Shown piece by piece: positions 10,782-19,155 of a stretch of 64,000 nt of DNA. The notes beneath the pieces were generated by a model that did no database searches, was not told where the DNA came from, and saw only the letters and a program-made list of their open reading frames with translations. Each line of letters starts with the position of its first letter. The first letter of the stretch is position 1. The stretch comes from Oxalobacteraceae bacterium AB_14. GTDB taxonomy: Bacteria > Pseudomonadota > Gammaproteobacteria > Burkholderiales > Burkholderiaceae_D. Location of the stretch: NCBI GenBank assembly GCA_000381565.1, contig KB906724.1:2998674-3062673 (forward strand), given 5' to 3'. The position numbers and the translations under genes were made by a program.

Positions 10782-10925
10782 CTAGAAGATCAGCGAACCG
10801 GGGAAGTTCGACAGGTGGGAAATCAGATACCACGTCACAAAATACATGGCGCACAGCAGGAAGGCCGACCAGATCGCACGGTGTGCCGAACTGCGTCCAC
10901 GCAGCAGCTTGATTAGCATGCGCAC
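10782..10925 (-). CDS. Small single-pass membrane protein, hypothetical
   Basis: The frame encodes 45-47 residues with a basic N-terminus (KLLRGRSSAHR) and one hydrophobic segment (AIWSAFLLCAMYFVTWYLI). A strong Shine-Dalgarno, GGAGGA, lies 4 bases before a GTG at 10925 and 10 bases before an in-frame ATG at 10919. The stop codon is immediately next to the convergent receiver-TPR gene. The good ribosome site, clean transmembrane profile and lack of another gene here support it being real. I do not recognise a family. Confidence 0.55.
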   Translation of the reverse strand: MRMLIKLLRGRSSAHRAIWSAFLLCAMYFVTWYLISHLSNFPGSLIF

Positions 10926-11042
10926 TGAGTCCTCCCGTCCATCTGTTGATCGAAACAAAACTGTACGCCGCCGGCTTGTGCTGGACAAGCCGGGAATCGC
11001 CGGTACCGTTTTGTGATGCCGTTGGTATCGGCAGGCGCTTCG

Positions 11043-11576
11043 TCAGCCAGGTATCAAGGAAAAGACATGGGCGTCGACACTGCCCTCGCGCAGCCTGAGC
11101 CGGTTGCGCGCCAGGCATTCGTGCATGGCGCCGGCCTTGCGCGCCACCGCCAGGCTGGGTTCGTTGCCCGCGGCGACCACGATCTCCACCCGCACTAGCT
11201 GCAACTGCTGGAAGGCGTAGCGCGCAAGCGCCGACGCCGCAGCCGCCGCGGCGCCTCGACGCTGCGCCGATTCGCGCACCCAGTAGCCCAGGTTGCAGAA
11301 CCCGTGCACGGCATTCAGCTGGTTCAAGCCGCCGCCGCCGACCAGGGTCTGGCCGTCCGCCAGGAAGATGCCGAATTCGTGGGCACTGCCGTCGGCGCGG
11401 CTGGCGTCGCACCATTCAAACCACGACAGCGCCTGCTCTTCGGTGTACTCGGCGTGCGCCCAGGACATCCACAGGCCGACACTCGCCATCGATTCGCGCA
11501 CGCCAGCAGCGAAGGCCGGCGCGTCGGCGGCGATGAAGGGGCGCAGCAGGAAGCTACCGGCTGGCAGCGCCCTCAT
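11043..11576 (-). CDS. GNAT-family N-acetyltransferase (RimJ/RimL type)
   Basis: The 177-residue protein begins [14 protein letters not shown] and has the GNAT order: a beta strand with [18 protein letters not shown] as the acetyl-CoA pyrophosphate-binding loop, then [13 protein letters not shown] in the last conserved helix. This is the RimJ/RimL-like subgroup that acetylates N-terminal or small amine substrates; the substrate here is unknown. Its ATG overlaps the stop codon of the upstream hydantoinase gene in an ATGA arrangement, which indicates translational coupling. The same frame runs open to 12272 only because it shadows the hydantoinase gene. Confidence 0.88.
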   Translation of the reverse strand: MRALPAGSFLLRPFIAADAPAFAAGVRESMASVGLWMSWAHAEYTEEQALSWFEWCDASRADGSAHEFGIFLADGQTLVGGGGLNQLNAVHGFCNLGYWVRESAQRRGAAAAAASALARYAFQQLQLVRVEIVVAAGNEPSLAVARKAGAMHECLARNRLRLREGSVDAHVFSLIPG

Positions 11577-14500
11577 TGCCCGCCCTCGCCGCCAACCGGG
11601 CCATAGCCGCCGCCGCCCGGCGTTTCGATGATGAACAGGTCGCCGGCCTGCATGTCGGTCTTGCCGATGTGCGCCAGCTGCTCGATGCTGCCGTCCGCGC
11701 GCACTACGGTGTTGTGGCCCAGGGCGCCCGGCTCGCCGCCGGCCATGCCGAACGGCGCGTGGATGCGGTTGTTGGACAGGATGGCCGCCGTCATCGCTTC
11801 GAGGAAGCGCACCTTGCGCGTGCCGCCGTTGCCGCCATGCCACCGCCCCGCTCCGCCGCTGCCTTCGCGGATCGCGTAGCTTTCCAGGCGCACCGGGAAA
11901 CGGAATTCCAGGATCTCGGGGTCGGTCAGGCGCGAGTTGGTCATATTGGTCTGCACGACGCTGGTGCCATCGAAGCCGGGACCGGCGCCGGAACCGCCGC
12001 TGATGGTTTCGTAGTACTGGTACTGCGCATTGCCGAAGGTGAAGTTGTTCATCGTGCCCTGCGCCGCCGCCATCACGCCCAGCGCGCCATACAGCGCGTT
12101 GGTGATGCAGGTCGACGTCTCCACGTTGCCCGACACCACCGATGCCGGATAGCGCGGATTGAGCATGGAACCCGGAGGTATCAGCACCTTCAGCGGCTTC
12201 AGGCAGCCGGCGTTCAAGGGAATCTCGTCGTCCACCAGCGTGCGGAACACGTACAGCACCGCCGCCATGCACACCGCCGACGGCGCGTTGAAGTTGTTCT
12301 CCAGCTGCGGCGAGGTGCCGGTGAAATCGATCTCGGCGCTGCGGCCGGCCTGGTCTACCCGCACCGCCACCTGGATCTGCGCGCCGTTATCCAGTTGCAG
12401 CGTGTAGCTGCCGTCCTTGAGCGCGCTGATCACGCGCCGCACCGCTTCCTCGGCGTTGTCCTGCACGTGGCCCATGTAGGCCTGCACCACCTCCAGTCCG
12501 AAGTGCGCCACCATCTTGCGCAGCTCGTCCACGCCCTTCTGGTTGGCCGCCACCTGCGCCCGCAGGTCGGCCATGTTCTGGTCCGGATTGCGGGCCGGGT
12601 AGCGCGCGCCCGCCAGCATGGCCCGCGTCTCGGCCTCGCGCAGCTGGCCGCCCGCAGCGCCCGCATTGCTTCCGTCCACCAGCTTGAAGTTATTGATCAA
12701 CACGCCCTCTTCCTCGATCACGCGCGAATCCGGCGGCATCGAGCCCGGCGTGGTGCCGCCGATGTCCGCATGGTGGCCGCGCGAGCCGACGTAGAACAGG
12801 ATGACCGCGCCGGCCTCGTCGAACACCGGCGAGATCACCGTCACATCCGGCAGATGGGTGCCGCCGTTGTACGGGTCGTTGAGCATGAAGACGTCGCCGG
12901 CGCGCATCTGGCCGGCATTCTCGCGCATCACGGTCTTGATGCTCTCGCCCATGGAGCCCAGGTGCACCGGCATGTGCGGCGCGTTGGCGATCAGGTTGCC
13001 GTCGGCGTCGAAGATGGCGCAGCTGAAGTCCAGCCGCTCCTTGATGTTGACCGAGTACGCGGTGTTCTGCAGGCGCAGCCCCATCTGCTCGGCGATCGAC
13101 ATGAACAGGTTGTTGAAGATCTCCAGCATCACCGGATCGGCGTTGGTGCCGATGGCGCGGCGCTCCGGCAGCGCCACCACGCGCTTGAGCACCAGATGGT
13201 CGTGCAGCGTCACCTCGGCCTGCCAGCCGGGTTCGACGATGGTGGTCGCATTCGCCTCGGCGATGATGGCAGGGCCTTTGACGATGTCGCCGATGCGGGT
13301 GGCGCCGCGCTGGTACAGGCTGGTCTGGCGCCATTTACCGTCGGCGTACATCGGCACCACGGCGTGCGGCATCAGGCCGGACACGCGGCGCGGCGCCGGT
13401 TCCACCGATTCCGCCGGCGCGTCGGACTTGCCGATCGCCTCCACCGACACCGCCTCCACGATCAGCGCCTTGGACGGCATCAGGAAAGAGTAGCGCTTGC
13501 GGTAGGCCGCTTCGAACTGCTGCTGCATGCTGTCGGCGGTATCGAACAGCACGATCAGCGCGGAGTCGGTCCCCTCGTAGCGCAGGTGCACGCGGCGTAC
13601 CAGCACGATGCGCTCGTCCTCCACGCCCTGGTGCTGCAGGTCGGCGCGTGCCTGGCGGCCCAGCGCATGCAGGCGCGCCTCGAGTTCCTCCAGCCCTTCC
13701 AAGTTCAGGCGCTTTTCCACCGCGGCCTCGCGCATCGCGGTCTGGTCGGCCAGGCCCATGCCGTAGGCCGACATCACGCCGGCCAGCGAATGCACGAACA
13801 CCGTCGTCATGCCCAGCGCGTCGGCCACCAGGCAGGCGTGCTGACCGCCGGCGCCGCCAAAGCTGGTCAGCGTGTATTCGGTGACGTCGTGCCCGCGCTG
13901 CACCGAGATCTGCTTGATCGCGTTGGCCATGTTGCCGACGGCGATTTCGATGTAGCCCTCGGCCACCTGTTCCGGCGTGGTCTGCTTGCCGGTGGCGGCC
14001 TCGATCCGCGCCGCCAGTTCGGCGAATTTCGCGCGCACGGCGTGGGCGTCGAGCGCCTGCCGGCCTTCGGCGCCGAACAGCTGCGGGAAGTGATGGGGCT
14101 GGATCTTGCCCAGCATGACGTTGCAGTCGGTGACCGCCAGCGGGCCGCCGCGCCGGTAGCTGGCCGGCCCCGGATTGGCGCCGGCGCTGTCCGGGCCGAC
14201 GCGATAGCGGCTGCCGTCGAAATGCAGGATGGAGCCGCCGCCCGCCGCCACCGTGTGGATGCTCATCATCGGCGCGCGCATGCGCACGCCGGCCACCTGG
14301 GTTTCAAACACGCGCTCGAACTCGCCGGAGAAATGCGACACGTCGGTCGAGGTGCCGCCCATGTCGAAGCCGATCACCTTGTCGAAGCCGGCCAGCTTGC
14401 TGGCGCGGACCATGCCGACGATGCCGCCGGCCGGGCCGCTGAGGATGCTGTCCTTGCCGTGGAAGGCGCGGGCGTCGGTCAGGCCGCCGCTCGACTGCAT

Positions 14501-15205
14501 GAACTGCAGGTTCACGCCCGGCATCTCCTTGGCCACCTGGTCGACGTAGCGGCGCAGGATGGGCGACAGATAGGCGTCGACCACCGTGGTGTCGCCGCGC
14601 GCGACCAGCTTCATCATCGGGCTCACTTCGTGCGAGACCGAGACCTGGGTAAAACCCATCATGCGCGCCATCTCGGCCACCTTGACCTCGTGCGCGTGAT
14701 AGCGGTAGCCGTGCATGAAGACGATGGCCAGCGAGCGCAGGCCCATGTCGTAGGCCGCGGCCAGGCCGGCGCGGGCGGTTTCCATGTCGAGCGCGGCGAC
14801 GGTGTCGCCATGCGCACCCATGCGTTCGTCGATCTCGATCACATGGCTGTACAGCAGCTCGGGCAGCAGGATGTGGCGGTCGAACAGGCGCGGCCGGTTC
14901 TGGTAGGCGATGCGCAGCGCGTCGCGGAAGCCGCGCGTGATGGCCAGCGCGGTCGGCTCGCCTTTGCGCTCGAGCAGCGCGTTGGTGGCGACCGTGGTGC
15001 CCATCTTGACGGCGCCGATCTGCGCCACCGGTATCGGCTTGCCCTTGGCCACGCCCATCATCTGGCGGATGCCGGCGATGGCCGCATCGGCGTACTGCTC
15101 GGGATTCTCGGACAGCAGCTTGAGCGTGCGCAGTCGCCCATCGGGCGGACGCGCCACGATGTCGGTAAACGTACCACCCCGGTCTATCCAGAATTGCCAA
15201 TCCAT
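11573..15205 (-). CDS. 5-oxoprolinase / hydantoinase A-B fusion
   Basis: The 1210-residue protein joins a HyuA-type ATP-binding half (N-terminal [33 protein letters not shown] near 270-290) with a HyuB half that begins near residue 690 ([17 protein letters not shown]). This fused form is the ATP-dependent 5-oxoprolinase, which opens 5-oxo-L-proline to glutamate, or a close hydantoinase relative. Length fits the bacterial OplAH group (about 1200-1290). The C-terminus is rich in glycine ([15 protein letters not shown]), as usual for the family. It heads a two-gene unit with the GNAT gene, overlapping by 4 bp, and diverges from nnr. The exact substrate cannot be fixed from sequence. Confidence 0.9.
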   Translation of the reverse strand: MDWQFWIDRGGTFTDIVARPPDGRLRTLKLLSENPEQYADAAIAGIRQMMGVAKGKPIPVAQIGAVKMGTTVATNALLERKGEPTALAITRGFRDALRIAYQNRPRLFDRHILLPELLYSHVIEIDERMGAHGDTVAALDMETARAGLAAAYDMGLRSLAIVFMHGYRYHAHEVKVAEMARMMGFTQVSVSHEVSPMMKLVARGDTTVVDAYLSPILRRYVDQVAKEMPGVNLQFMQSSGGLTDARAFHGKDSILSGPAGGIVGMVRASKLAGFDKVIGFDMGGTSTDVSHFSGEFERVFETQVAGVRMRAPMMSIHTVAAGGGSILHFDGSRYRVGPDSAGANPGPASYRRGGPLAVTDCNVMLGKIQPHHFPQLFGAEGRQALDAHAVRAKFAELAARIEAATGKQTTPEQVAEGYIEIAVGNMANAIKQISVQRGHDVTEYTLTSFGGAGGQHACLVADALGMTTVFVHSLAGVMSAYGMGLADQTAMREAAVEKRLNLEGLEELEARLHALGRQARADLQHQGVEDERIVLVRRVHLRYEGTDSALIVLFDTADSMQQQFEAAYRKRYSFLMPSKALIVEAVSVEAIGKSDAPAESVEPAPRRVSGLMPHAVVPMYADGKWRQTSLYQRGATRIGDIVKGPAIIAEANATTIVEPGWQAEVTLHDHLVLKRVVALPERRAIGTNADPVMLEIFNNLFMSIAEQMGLRLQNTAYSVNIKERLDFSCAIFDADGNLIANAPHMPVHLGSMGESIKTVMRENAGQMRAGDVFMLNDPYNGGTHLPDVTVISPVFDEAGAVILFYVGSRGHHADIGGTTPGSMPPDSRVIEEEGVLINNFKLVDGSNAGAAGGQLREAETRAMLAGARYPARNPDQNMADLRAQVAANQKGVDELRKMVAHFGLEVVQAYMGHVQDNAEEAVRRVISALKDGSYTLQLDNGAQIQVAVRVDQAGRSAEIDFTGTSPQLENNFNAPSAVCMAAVLYVFRTLVDDEIPLNAGCLKPLKVLIPPGSMLNPRYPASVVSGNVETSTCITNALYGALGVMAAAQGTMNNFTFGNAQYQYYETISGGSGAGPGFDGTSVVQTNMTNSRLTDPEILEFRFPVRLESYAIREGSGGAGRWHGGNGGTRKVRFLEAMTAAILSNNRIHAPFGMAGGEPGALGHNTVVRADGSIEQLAHIGKTDMQAGDLFIIETPGGGGYGPVGGEGGQ

Positions 15206-15302
15206 GCATGCCTCGTTACGATGACTGAAGCGTATATTGTAGTGGCTCGGCCGCGCACCGGACAGCGGCCTTACAACATAAATTAGATGCTAAAATTGCA
15301 CC

Positions 15303-16808
15303 ATGAACCCACTCTACTCCTGCGCAGAGATACGCGCCATCGAAGAAGCGGCCGCCGCCGCGTTGCCGGAAGGTGTGCTGATGCAGCGGGCCGGCCAGGC
15401 CGGCGCCAACGCCGCGCTCGACCTGCTACCGTTCTCCACCGCCAAGGCCAGGGTGCTGGTGCTGGCCGGCCCCGGCAACAACGGTGGCGACGCGCTGGAG
15501 ACGGCGGCCCACCTGGCCTATGCCGGCGCCCAGGTGAGCATCCTGCATTTCCCGCCGCAGTCGATATCCTCCACCGAACGCGCGCTGGCCTTGCAGCGCG
15601 CCCGGACCAGCGACGCCCGCTTTGCCGAGCTTGACCTGGCGGCGGTGGCCGGCACCGACTGGACGCTGGTGGTCGACGGCTTGTTCGGCCTCGGCCTGCA
15701 GCGTCCGTTGGCCGGCGCGCTGCGCGAACTGGCGGCGACCGTCAACGGCCTCAAATGCTCGGTGCTGGCGCTGGACCTGCCCAGCGGCCTCGATGCCGAC
15801 ACCGGCGCCATCGTCGGCCCGGACGGCGTGGCCATCCACGCCACCCACACGGTCACCTTCATCGGCAACAAGCCGGGGCTGCACACCTGCGACGGCCGCG
15901 ACTACGCCGGCCTGGTCGATGTGGCGCGCCTGGACATCGACATCGGCCACTTCGCGCCGGCTCGGCTGCACCTGAACGACGTCAAGTTCTTCTCGCGCCA
16001 TCTGCGTTCGCGGGTGCACAACTCGCACAAGGGCAGCTACGGCAACGTGGCGGTGATCGGCGGCGCGCGCGGCATGAGCGGCGCGCCGCTGCTGGCCGCG
16101 CGCACCGCGTTGAACAGCGGCGCCGGCCGCGTCTACGCGCTGTTCGTGGAAGACCCGCTGCCGTGCGACAGCGGCCAGCCGGAACTCATGTGCCGGCTCG
16201 CCGATGATTTCGACATGCGCTCGTCGACGCTGGTGATCGGCCCCGGCCTGGGCGCCTCGCGCCTGGCCTGCGCCCTGCTGGCGCGCGCCATCGCCAGCGA
16301 CAGTGCGCTGCTGGCCGACGCCGACGCCCTCAACCTGCTGGCGGCGGAACCGGCGCTGCAGGCGGCGCTGGCGCGACGGCCCGGCGGCTGCGTGCTGACC
16401 CCGCATCCGCTGGAGGCGGCGCGCCTGCTGGGCACCACCATCGCCGAGGTGCAATCCGACCGCGTGGGCGCGGCCCGCAAGCTCGCCGCCAAGCTGAACG
16501 CCAACGTGGTGCTGAAGGGTTCCGGCACGGTGATCGCGGCGCCGAACGGCGACGCCGTCATCAACACCACCGGCAATCCGGCGTTGGCCAGCGCCGGCAC
16601 CGGCGACGTGCTGTCCGGCCTGTGCGGCAGCCTGCTGGCGCAAGGCTGGCCTTTGTGGGAGGCCGCGCTGGCCGGAGTCTGGCTGCACGGCATGGCGGCC
16701 GATGTGCTGGTCACCGAAGGCGCCGGCCCGATCGGCCTGACCGCCGGCGAACTGGTGCCGGCGATCCGCGTGGCGCTGAACCGCATGGTCCAGCACCACG
16801 GCCGCTGA
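15303..16808 (+). CDS. nnr: Bifunctional NAD(P)H-hydrate epimerase / ADP-dependent dehydratase
   Basis: The 501-residue protein has both repair domains. The N-terminal epimerase domain (about 1-210) shows GPGNNGGDALETAAHL and later FIGNKPGLHTCDGRDYAG. The C-terminal ribokinase-like dehydratase (about 225-495) shows GGARGMSGAPLLAARTAL, LTPHPLEAARLLG and the catalytic GTGDVLSGLCG. Together they restore hydrated NADH and NADPH to the normal cofactors in the cytosol. Length matches the fused bacterial YjeF form. It diverges from the 5-oxoprolinase gene across 97 bp and converges with ybbA, the two stop codons lying within the arms of one short inverted repeat. Confidence 0.95.
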   Translation: MNPLYSCAEIRAIEEAAAAALPEGVLMQRAGQAGANAALDLLPFSTAKARVLVLAGPGNNGGDALETAAHLAYAGAQVSILHFPPQSISSTERALALQRARTSDARFAELDLAAVAGTDWTLVVDGLFGLGLQRPLAGALRELAATVNGLKCSVLALDLPSGLDADTGAIVGPDGVAIHATHTVTFIGNKPGLHTCDGRDYAGLVDVARLDIDIGHFAPARLHLNDVKFFSRHLRSRVHNSHKGSYGNVAVIGGARGMSGAPLLAARTALNSGAGRVYALFVEDPLPCDSGQPELMCRLADDFDMRSSTLVIGPGLGASRLACALLARAIASDSALLADADALNLLAAEPALQAALARRPGGCVLTPHPLEAARLLGTTIAEVQSDRVGAARKLAAKLNANVVLKGSGTVIAAPNGDAVINTTGNPALASAGTGDVLSGLCGSLLAQGWPLWEAALAGVWLHGMAADVLVTEGAGPIGLTAGELVPAIRVALNRMVQHHGR

Positions 16809-16824
16809 GCGCGCCGCCGCTCAG
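16805..16824. repeat. Short inverted repeat covering the convergent nnr and ybbA stop codons
   Basis: CTGAGCG and CGCTCAG form a perfect 7-bp inverted repeat with a 6-base spacer. The TGA of nnr sits in the left arm and the TGA of the opposing ybbA gene in the right arm. There is no T run, so it is not a classical terminator. Confidence 0.6.
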
Positions 16825-17573
16825 ACCAGGCGCCCCGCAGCGATGGTGATGGTGCGGCCGCAACGCGCCGCCATCGCCTGGTCGTGCGTGACCAGCACCA
16901 GCGTCGAGCCGTGCTGGCGGTTCAATTCGAACATCAGCCTGATGACGGCCTCGCCGGTGGCGGCGTCCAGGCTGCCGGTCGGCTCGTCGGCGAACAGCAG
17001 CGGCGGTTCGGTCACGAAGGCGCGCGCCAGCGCCACGCGCTGCTGCTCGCCGCCGGACAGATACTTGGGATAGTGCTTCAACCGGCTGGACAACCCTACC
17101 CGCTCCAGCATGATCTCCGCGCTCTCGCGCGCGTGATGCGCGCCGCGCAGCTCCAGCGGCAACATGACGTTTTCCAGCGCCGTCAAATGCGGCAGCAGCT
17201 GGAAGGACTGGAACACAAAGCCCAGTTTCTCCTTGCGCAGCGCGGCGCGGCCGTCCTCGTCCAGCGCGTAGATATCGACGCCGTCCAGCACCACCTTGCC
17301 GGCGCTGGGCGTGTCCAGCCCCGCCAGCAGTCCAAGCAAAGTCGACTTGCCGGAGCCGGAAGCGCCTACAATGGCGAGCGTCTCGGCTTTTTGCACGGTA
17401 AAATCGACCTCGTGCAAGATCGTCAGCTCGCCGCTGGCGTCGGCTACACGCTTGGCCAGGCCGCTGACGGCGATGGCGGGCTGCAGGCCGGACGCCGTGG
17501 CGGCAACGACGCTGGCCGTCACGCCCGGTCCGTCCGGCATGAAATTGGAAGACGCTTTAGGGAAATCAGGCAT
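16821..17573 (-). CDS. ybbA: ABC transporter ATP-binding protein, YbbA/LolD family
   Basis: The 250-residue protein is a single nucleotide-binding domain with Walker A GASGSGKSTLLG, Q-loop FVFQSFQLLPHL, signature LSGGEQQRVALARA and Walker B LLFADEPTGSLD. The spacing and the text around VMLPLELRG place it in the LolD/MacB/YbbA group that powers FtsX-like permeases. No permease gene is adjacent (in E. coli ybbP follows ybbA). It is divergent from tesA, as ybbA and tesA are in E. coli, which supports the symbol. The ATG at 17573 overlaps the tesA ATG within CATG; later in-frame ATGs exist (17540) and no candidate has a good ribosome site, so the start is uncertain. Confidence 0.88.
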   Translation of the reverse strand: MPDFPKASSNFMPDGPGVTASVVAATASGLQPAIAVSGLAKRVADASGELTILHEVDFTVQKAETLAIVGASGSGKSTLLGLLAGLDTPSAGKVVLDGVDIYALDEDGRAALRKEKLGFVFQSFQLLPHLTALENVMLPLELRGAHHARESAEIMLERVGLSSRLKHYPKYLSGGEQQRVALARAFVTEPPLLFADEPTGSLDAATGEAVIRLMFELNRQHGSTLVLVTHDQAMAARCGRTITIAAGRLV

Positions 17574-18234
17574 GCTGAATGTGTTCGTTGGATTAAGAAA
17601 CGGTTTATCAAGAAAACTGGGTGCCCAGGCTTGGGCCGCCCTGCTGCTGGCATCGGCGGCGGCGAGCGCCTATTCTGCACCAAAAACCGTGCTGGTGCTC
17701 GGTGATAGCTTGTCGGCCGAATACGGCCTGGCGCGCGGCGCCGGCTGGGTCGCGCTGGCGCAGCGGAAACTCAAGGATCAAAACATCCAGGCCACGGTGG
17801 TCAACGCCAGCGTCAGCGGCGAGACCACCAGCGGCGGCCGCTCGCGCCTGCCGGCGCTGCTGCAAAAATACAAACCGGCGCTGGTGGTGATCGAGCTGGG
17901 CGCCAACGATGGCTTGCGCGGCCTGCCGGTGGCCGCCGCCGAAGCCAATCTGCGCGCCATGGCCGACGCCGCGGCCAAGGCCGATGCCCGGGTCATGTTG
18001 ATCGGCATGCGCATGCCGCCCAACTACGGGCGCGACTATGCCGACAAGTTCTACGCCATGTATGGCACCCTGAGCAAGGACATCAAGGCGCCGCTGGTGC
18101 CGTTCATGCTCGACGGGATCGCCGACAAACCGCAGCTGTTCCAGGCCGACCGCCTGCATCCGCTGGCGACGGCCCATCCCACCATCCTGGCCAATATCTG
18201 GCCAGTCCTACAAAAAAGCATCAAGGCAAATTGA
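17572..18234 (+). CDS. tesA: SGNH arylesterase / lysophospholipase (TesA)
   Basis: The 220-residue protein has a signal peptide (hydrophobic AWAALLLASAAASAYSA, likely cut near residue 36) and the SGNH hydrolase blocks: VLGDSLSAEYGL with catalytic Ser46, ELGANDGLRG (block III Asn), and DRLHPLA near the C-terminus with the catalytic Asp and His. It is a periplasmic esterase/thioesterase acting on acyl esters and lysophospholipids. The start is ATG 17572; an upstream in-frame ATG at 17540 would place the signal peptide less well. It is divergent from ybbA with overlapping start codons. Its TGA stop falls inside the right end of the inserted tnpB element, so the last residue may derive from the insertion. 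Confidence 0.93.
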   Translation: MLNVFVGLRNGLSRKLGAQAWAALLLASAAASAYSAPKTVLVLGDSLSAEYGLARGAGWVALAQRKLKDQNIQATVVNASVSGETTSGGRSRLPALLQKYKPALVVIELGANDGLRGLPVAAAEANLRAMADAAAKADARVMLIGMRMPPNYGRDYADKFYAMYGTLSKDIKAPLVPFMLDGIADKPQLFQADRLHPLATAHPTILANIWPVLQKSIKAN

Positions 18235-19155
18235 CGTCCTCTCCGCCCTAAAGAATGGAGATTCCTACCGCTAGCGTCGCACGTCCGCGACGGAGAATAT
18301 TGACCGCAGCATTAAGATCACGATCATGTACAGCACCGCAATCGCTACAGCACCACTCTCTTACTCCAAGGTCTGCGATACCCATCGGTCCCGCCCTTGG
18401 GCATCGTATCTGGAATGGCTCGCCACAATGCGAGCAGACCTGGGTGGTGTAACGTTCGTCGACTTCCTCGAACCAGGCGCCATGCTTAACAGCCTTGTAC
18501 GCCAGTTGTGTACGGAAGGACGAGCAGCCGACATCGTAGACCGACTTCGCCATGCTGGTTTTGGCGAGGCCCTGTGCGTTGACGTTGCCGACCACGATAT
18601 AGTCGAAGGCGGCGATGAGCGAAAAGTTGGTGCCATCGAGAATTTTCCCTTCCGGCAGAGGGCGCGAGTAAAACACACGAAACGTGCGGCCGGCGAACCG
18701 GAAGGCGTTGCCTTCGCGCTTGAGTTCACGTCCCTTCAACGGCACCCAGCCCATCGCCTTGCGGCCGCGATAGCGCAGGTAAGGCCGGTGCGACATGGCG
18801 CGCGAGCTGGCGTAGCGCTGGCAGATGTCGTTGACCGTGCCCGAATGCAGACCAAGCTCTTTGGAGCAACCGGTGGTCAGCTTGATCAGGTCAAATCCCG
18901 TATGCCAGCGCCGGCCGAAGCGCAACGCATCCTTTTGCCGGTCGTTGCAGTAATTCCAGATGAAATTGACCGTCCGTGCTTGCTGGTTCAGCAGGCCGGC
19001 CAGGGATTTGACGCGATATCGGTAGACCAATTTCATATTTATTTGACCACTGCCGAACGCATGAGTTCCATGTTTTCTTCCCTCGCATCGACTCCTGCGG
19101 AGTCGGCTCCTTTCACTCCTCGCCCTGAAGGACGAGGTTTCTCGGAACAATTCTG
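18231..19155 (-). mobile_element. IS1341-like (IS200/IS605 group) tnpB-only element
   Basis: Both ends carry related subterminal hairpins, as in this group. On the minus strand the left end has CCTCGTCCTTCAGGGCGAGG (plus 19118-19137) and the right end has CTCCATTCTTTAGGGCGGAG (18241-18260), the latter finishing GACGTCAA next to the tesA coding sequence. No tnpA Y1 transposase gene is present, so movement would need help in trans. A second short palindrome GACTCCTGCGGAGTC lies at 19090-19104. The element sits exactly between tesA and mnmH. The outer left boundary is estimated, plus or minus about 10 bp. Confidence 0.8.
18248..19036 (-). CDS. tnpB: TnpB-like RNA-guided nuclease homologue with internal deletion
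   Basis: The 262-residue frame starts MKLVYRYRVKSLAGLLNQQ and matches IS1341/IS605 OrfB proteins: N-terminal WED-like segment, FNYCND-type helix (FIWNYCNDRQKDAL), then the C-terminal RuvC part VGNVNAQGLAKTSMAKSV, the FEEVDERYTTQVCSHCG zinc-finger start, CSDCGAVHDRDLNAAVNIL with the last RuvC Asp. Family members are about 360-400 residues. Here NFS is followed directly by LIAAFDYIVVGNV, so about 100 residues are missing in frame, including the first RuvC aspartate block (GIDLG-like). Cleavage activity is therefore unlikely. Earlier in-frame starts up to 19168 read through the element's left end and are rejected. It may be decayed or may be a nuclease-dead binding protein. Confidence 0.85.
   Translation of the reverse strand: MKLVYRYRVKSLAGLLNQQARTVNFIWNYCNDRQKDALRFGRRWHTGFDLIKLTTGCSKELGLHSGTVNDICQRYASSRAMSHRPYLRYRGRKAMGWVPLKGRELKREGNAFRFAGRTFRVFYSRPLPEGKILDGTNFSLIAAFDYIVVGNVNAQGLAKTSMAKSVYDVGCSSFRTQLAYKAVKHGAWFEEVDERYTTQVCSHCGEPFQIRCPRAGPMGIADLGVREWCCSDCGAVHDRDLNAAVNILRRGRATLAVGISIL

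Noticed and set aside
11043..12272. Single 409-residue protein ending in the GNAT domain
   Set aside because: The part upstream of 11576 overlaps the hydantoinase gene in another frame and has shadow composition. The ATGA overlap at 11573-11576 marks the true GNAT start.
11576..15286. Long open frame antisense to the 5-oxoprolinase gene
   Set aside because: The minus-strand gene has clear HyuA and HyuB motifs; the plus-strand frame is a composition shadow.
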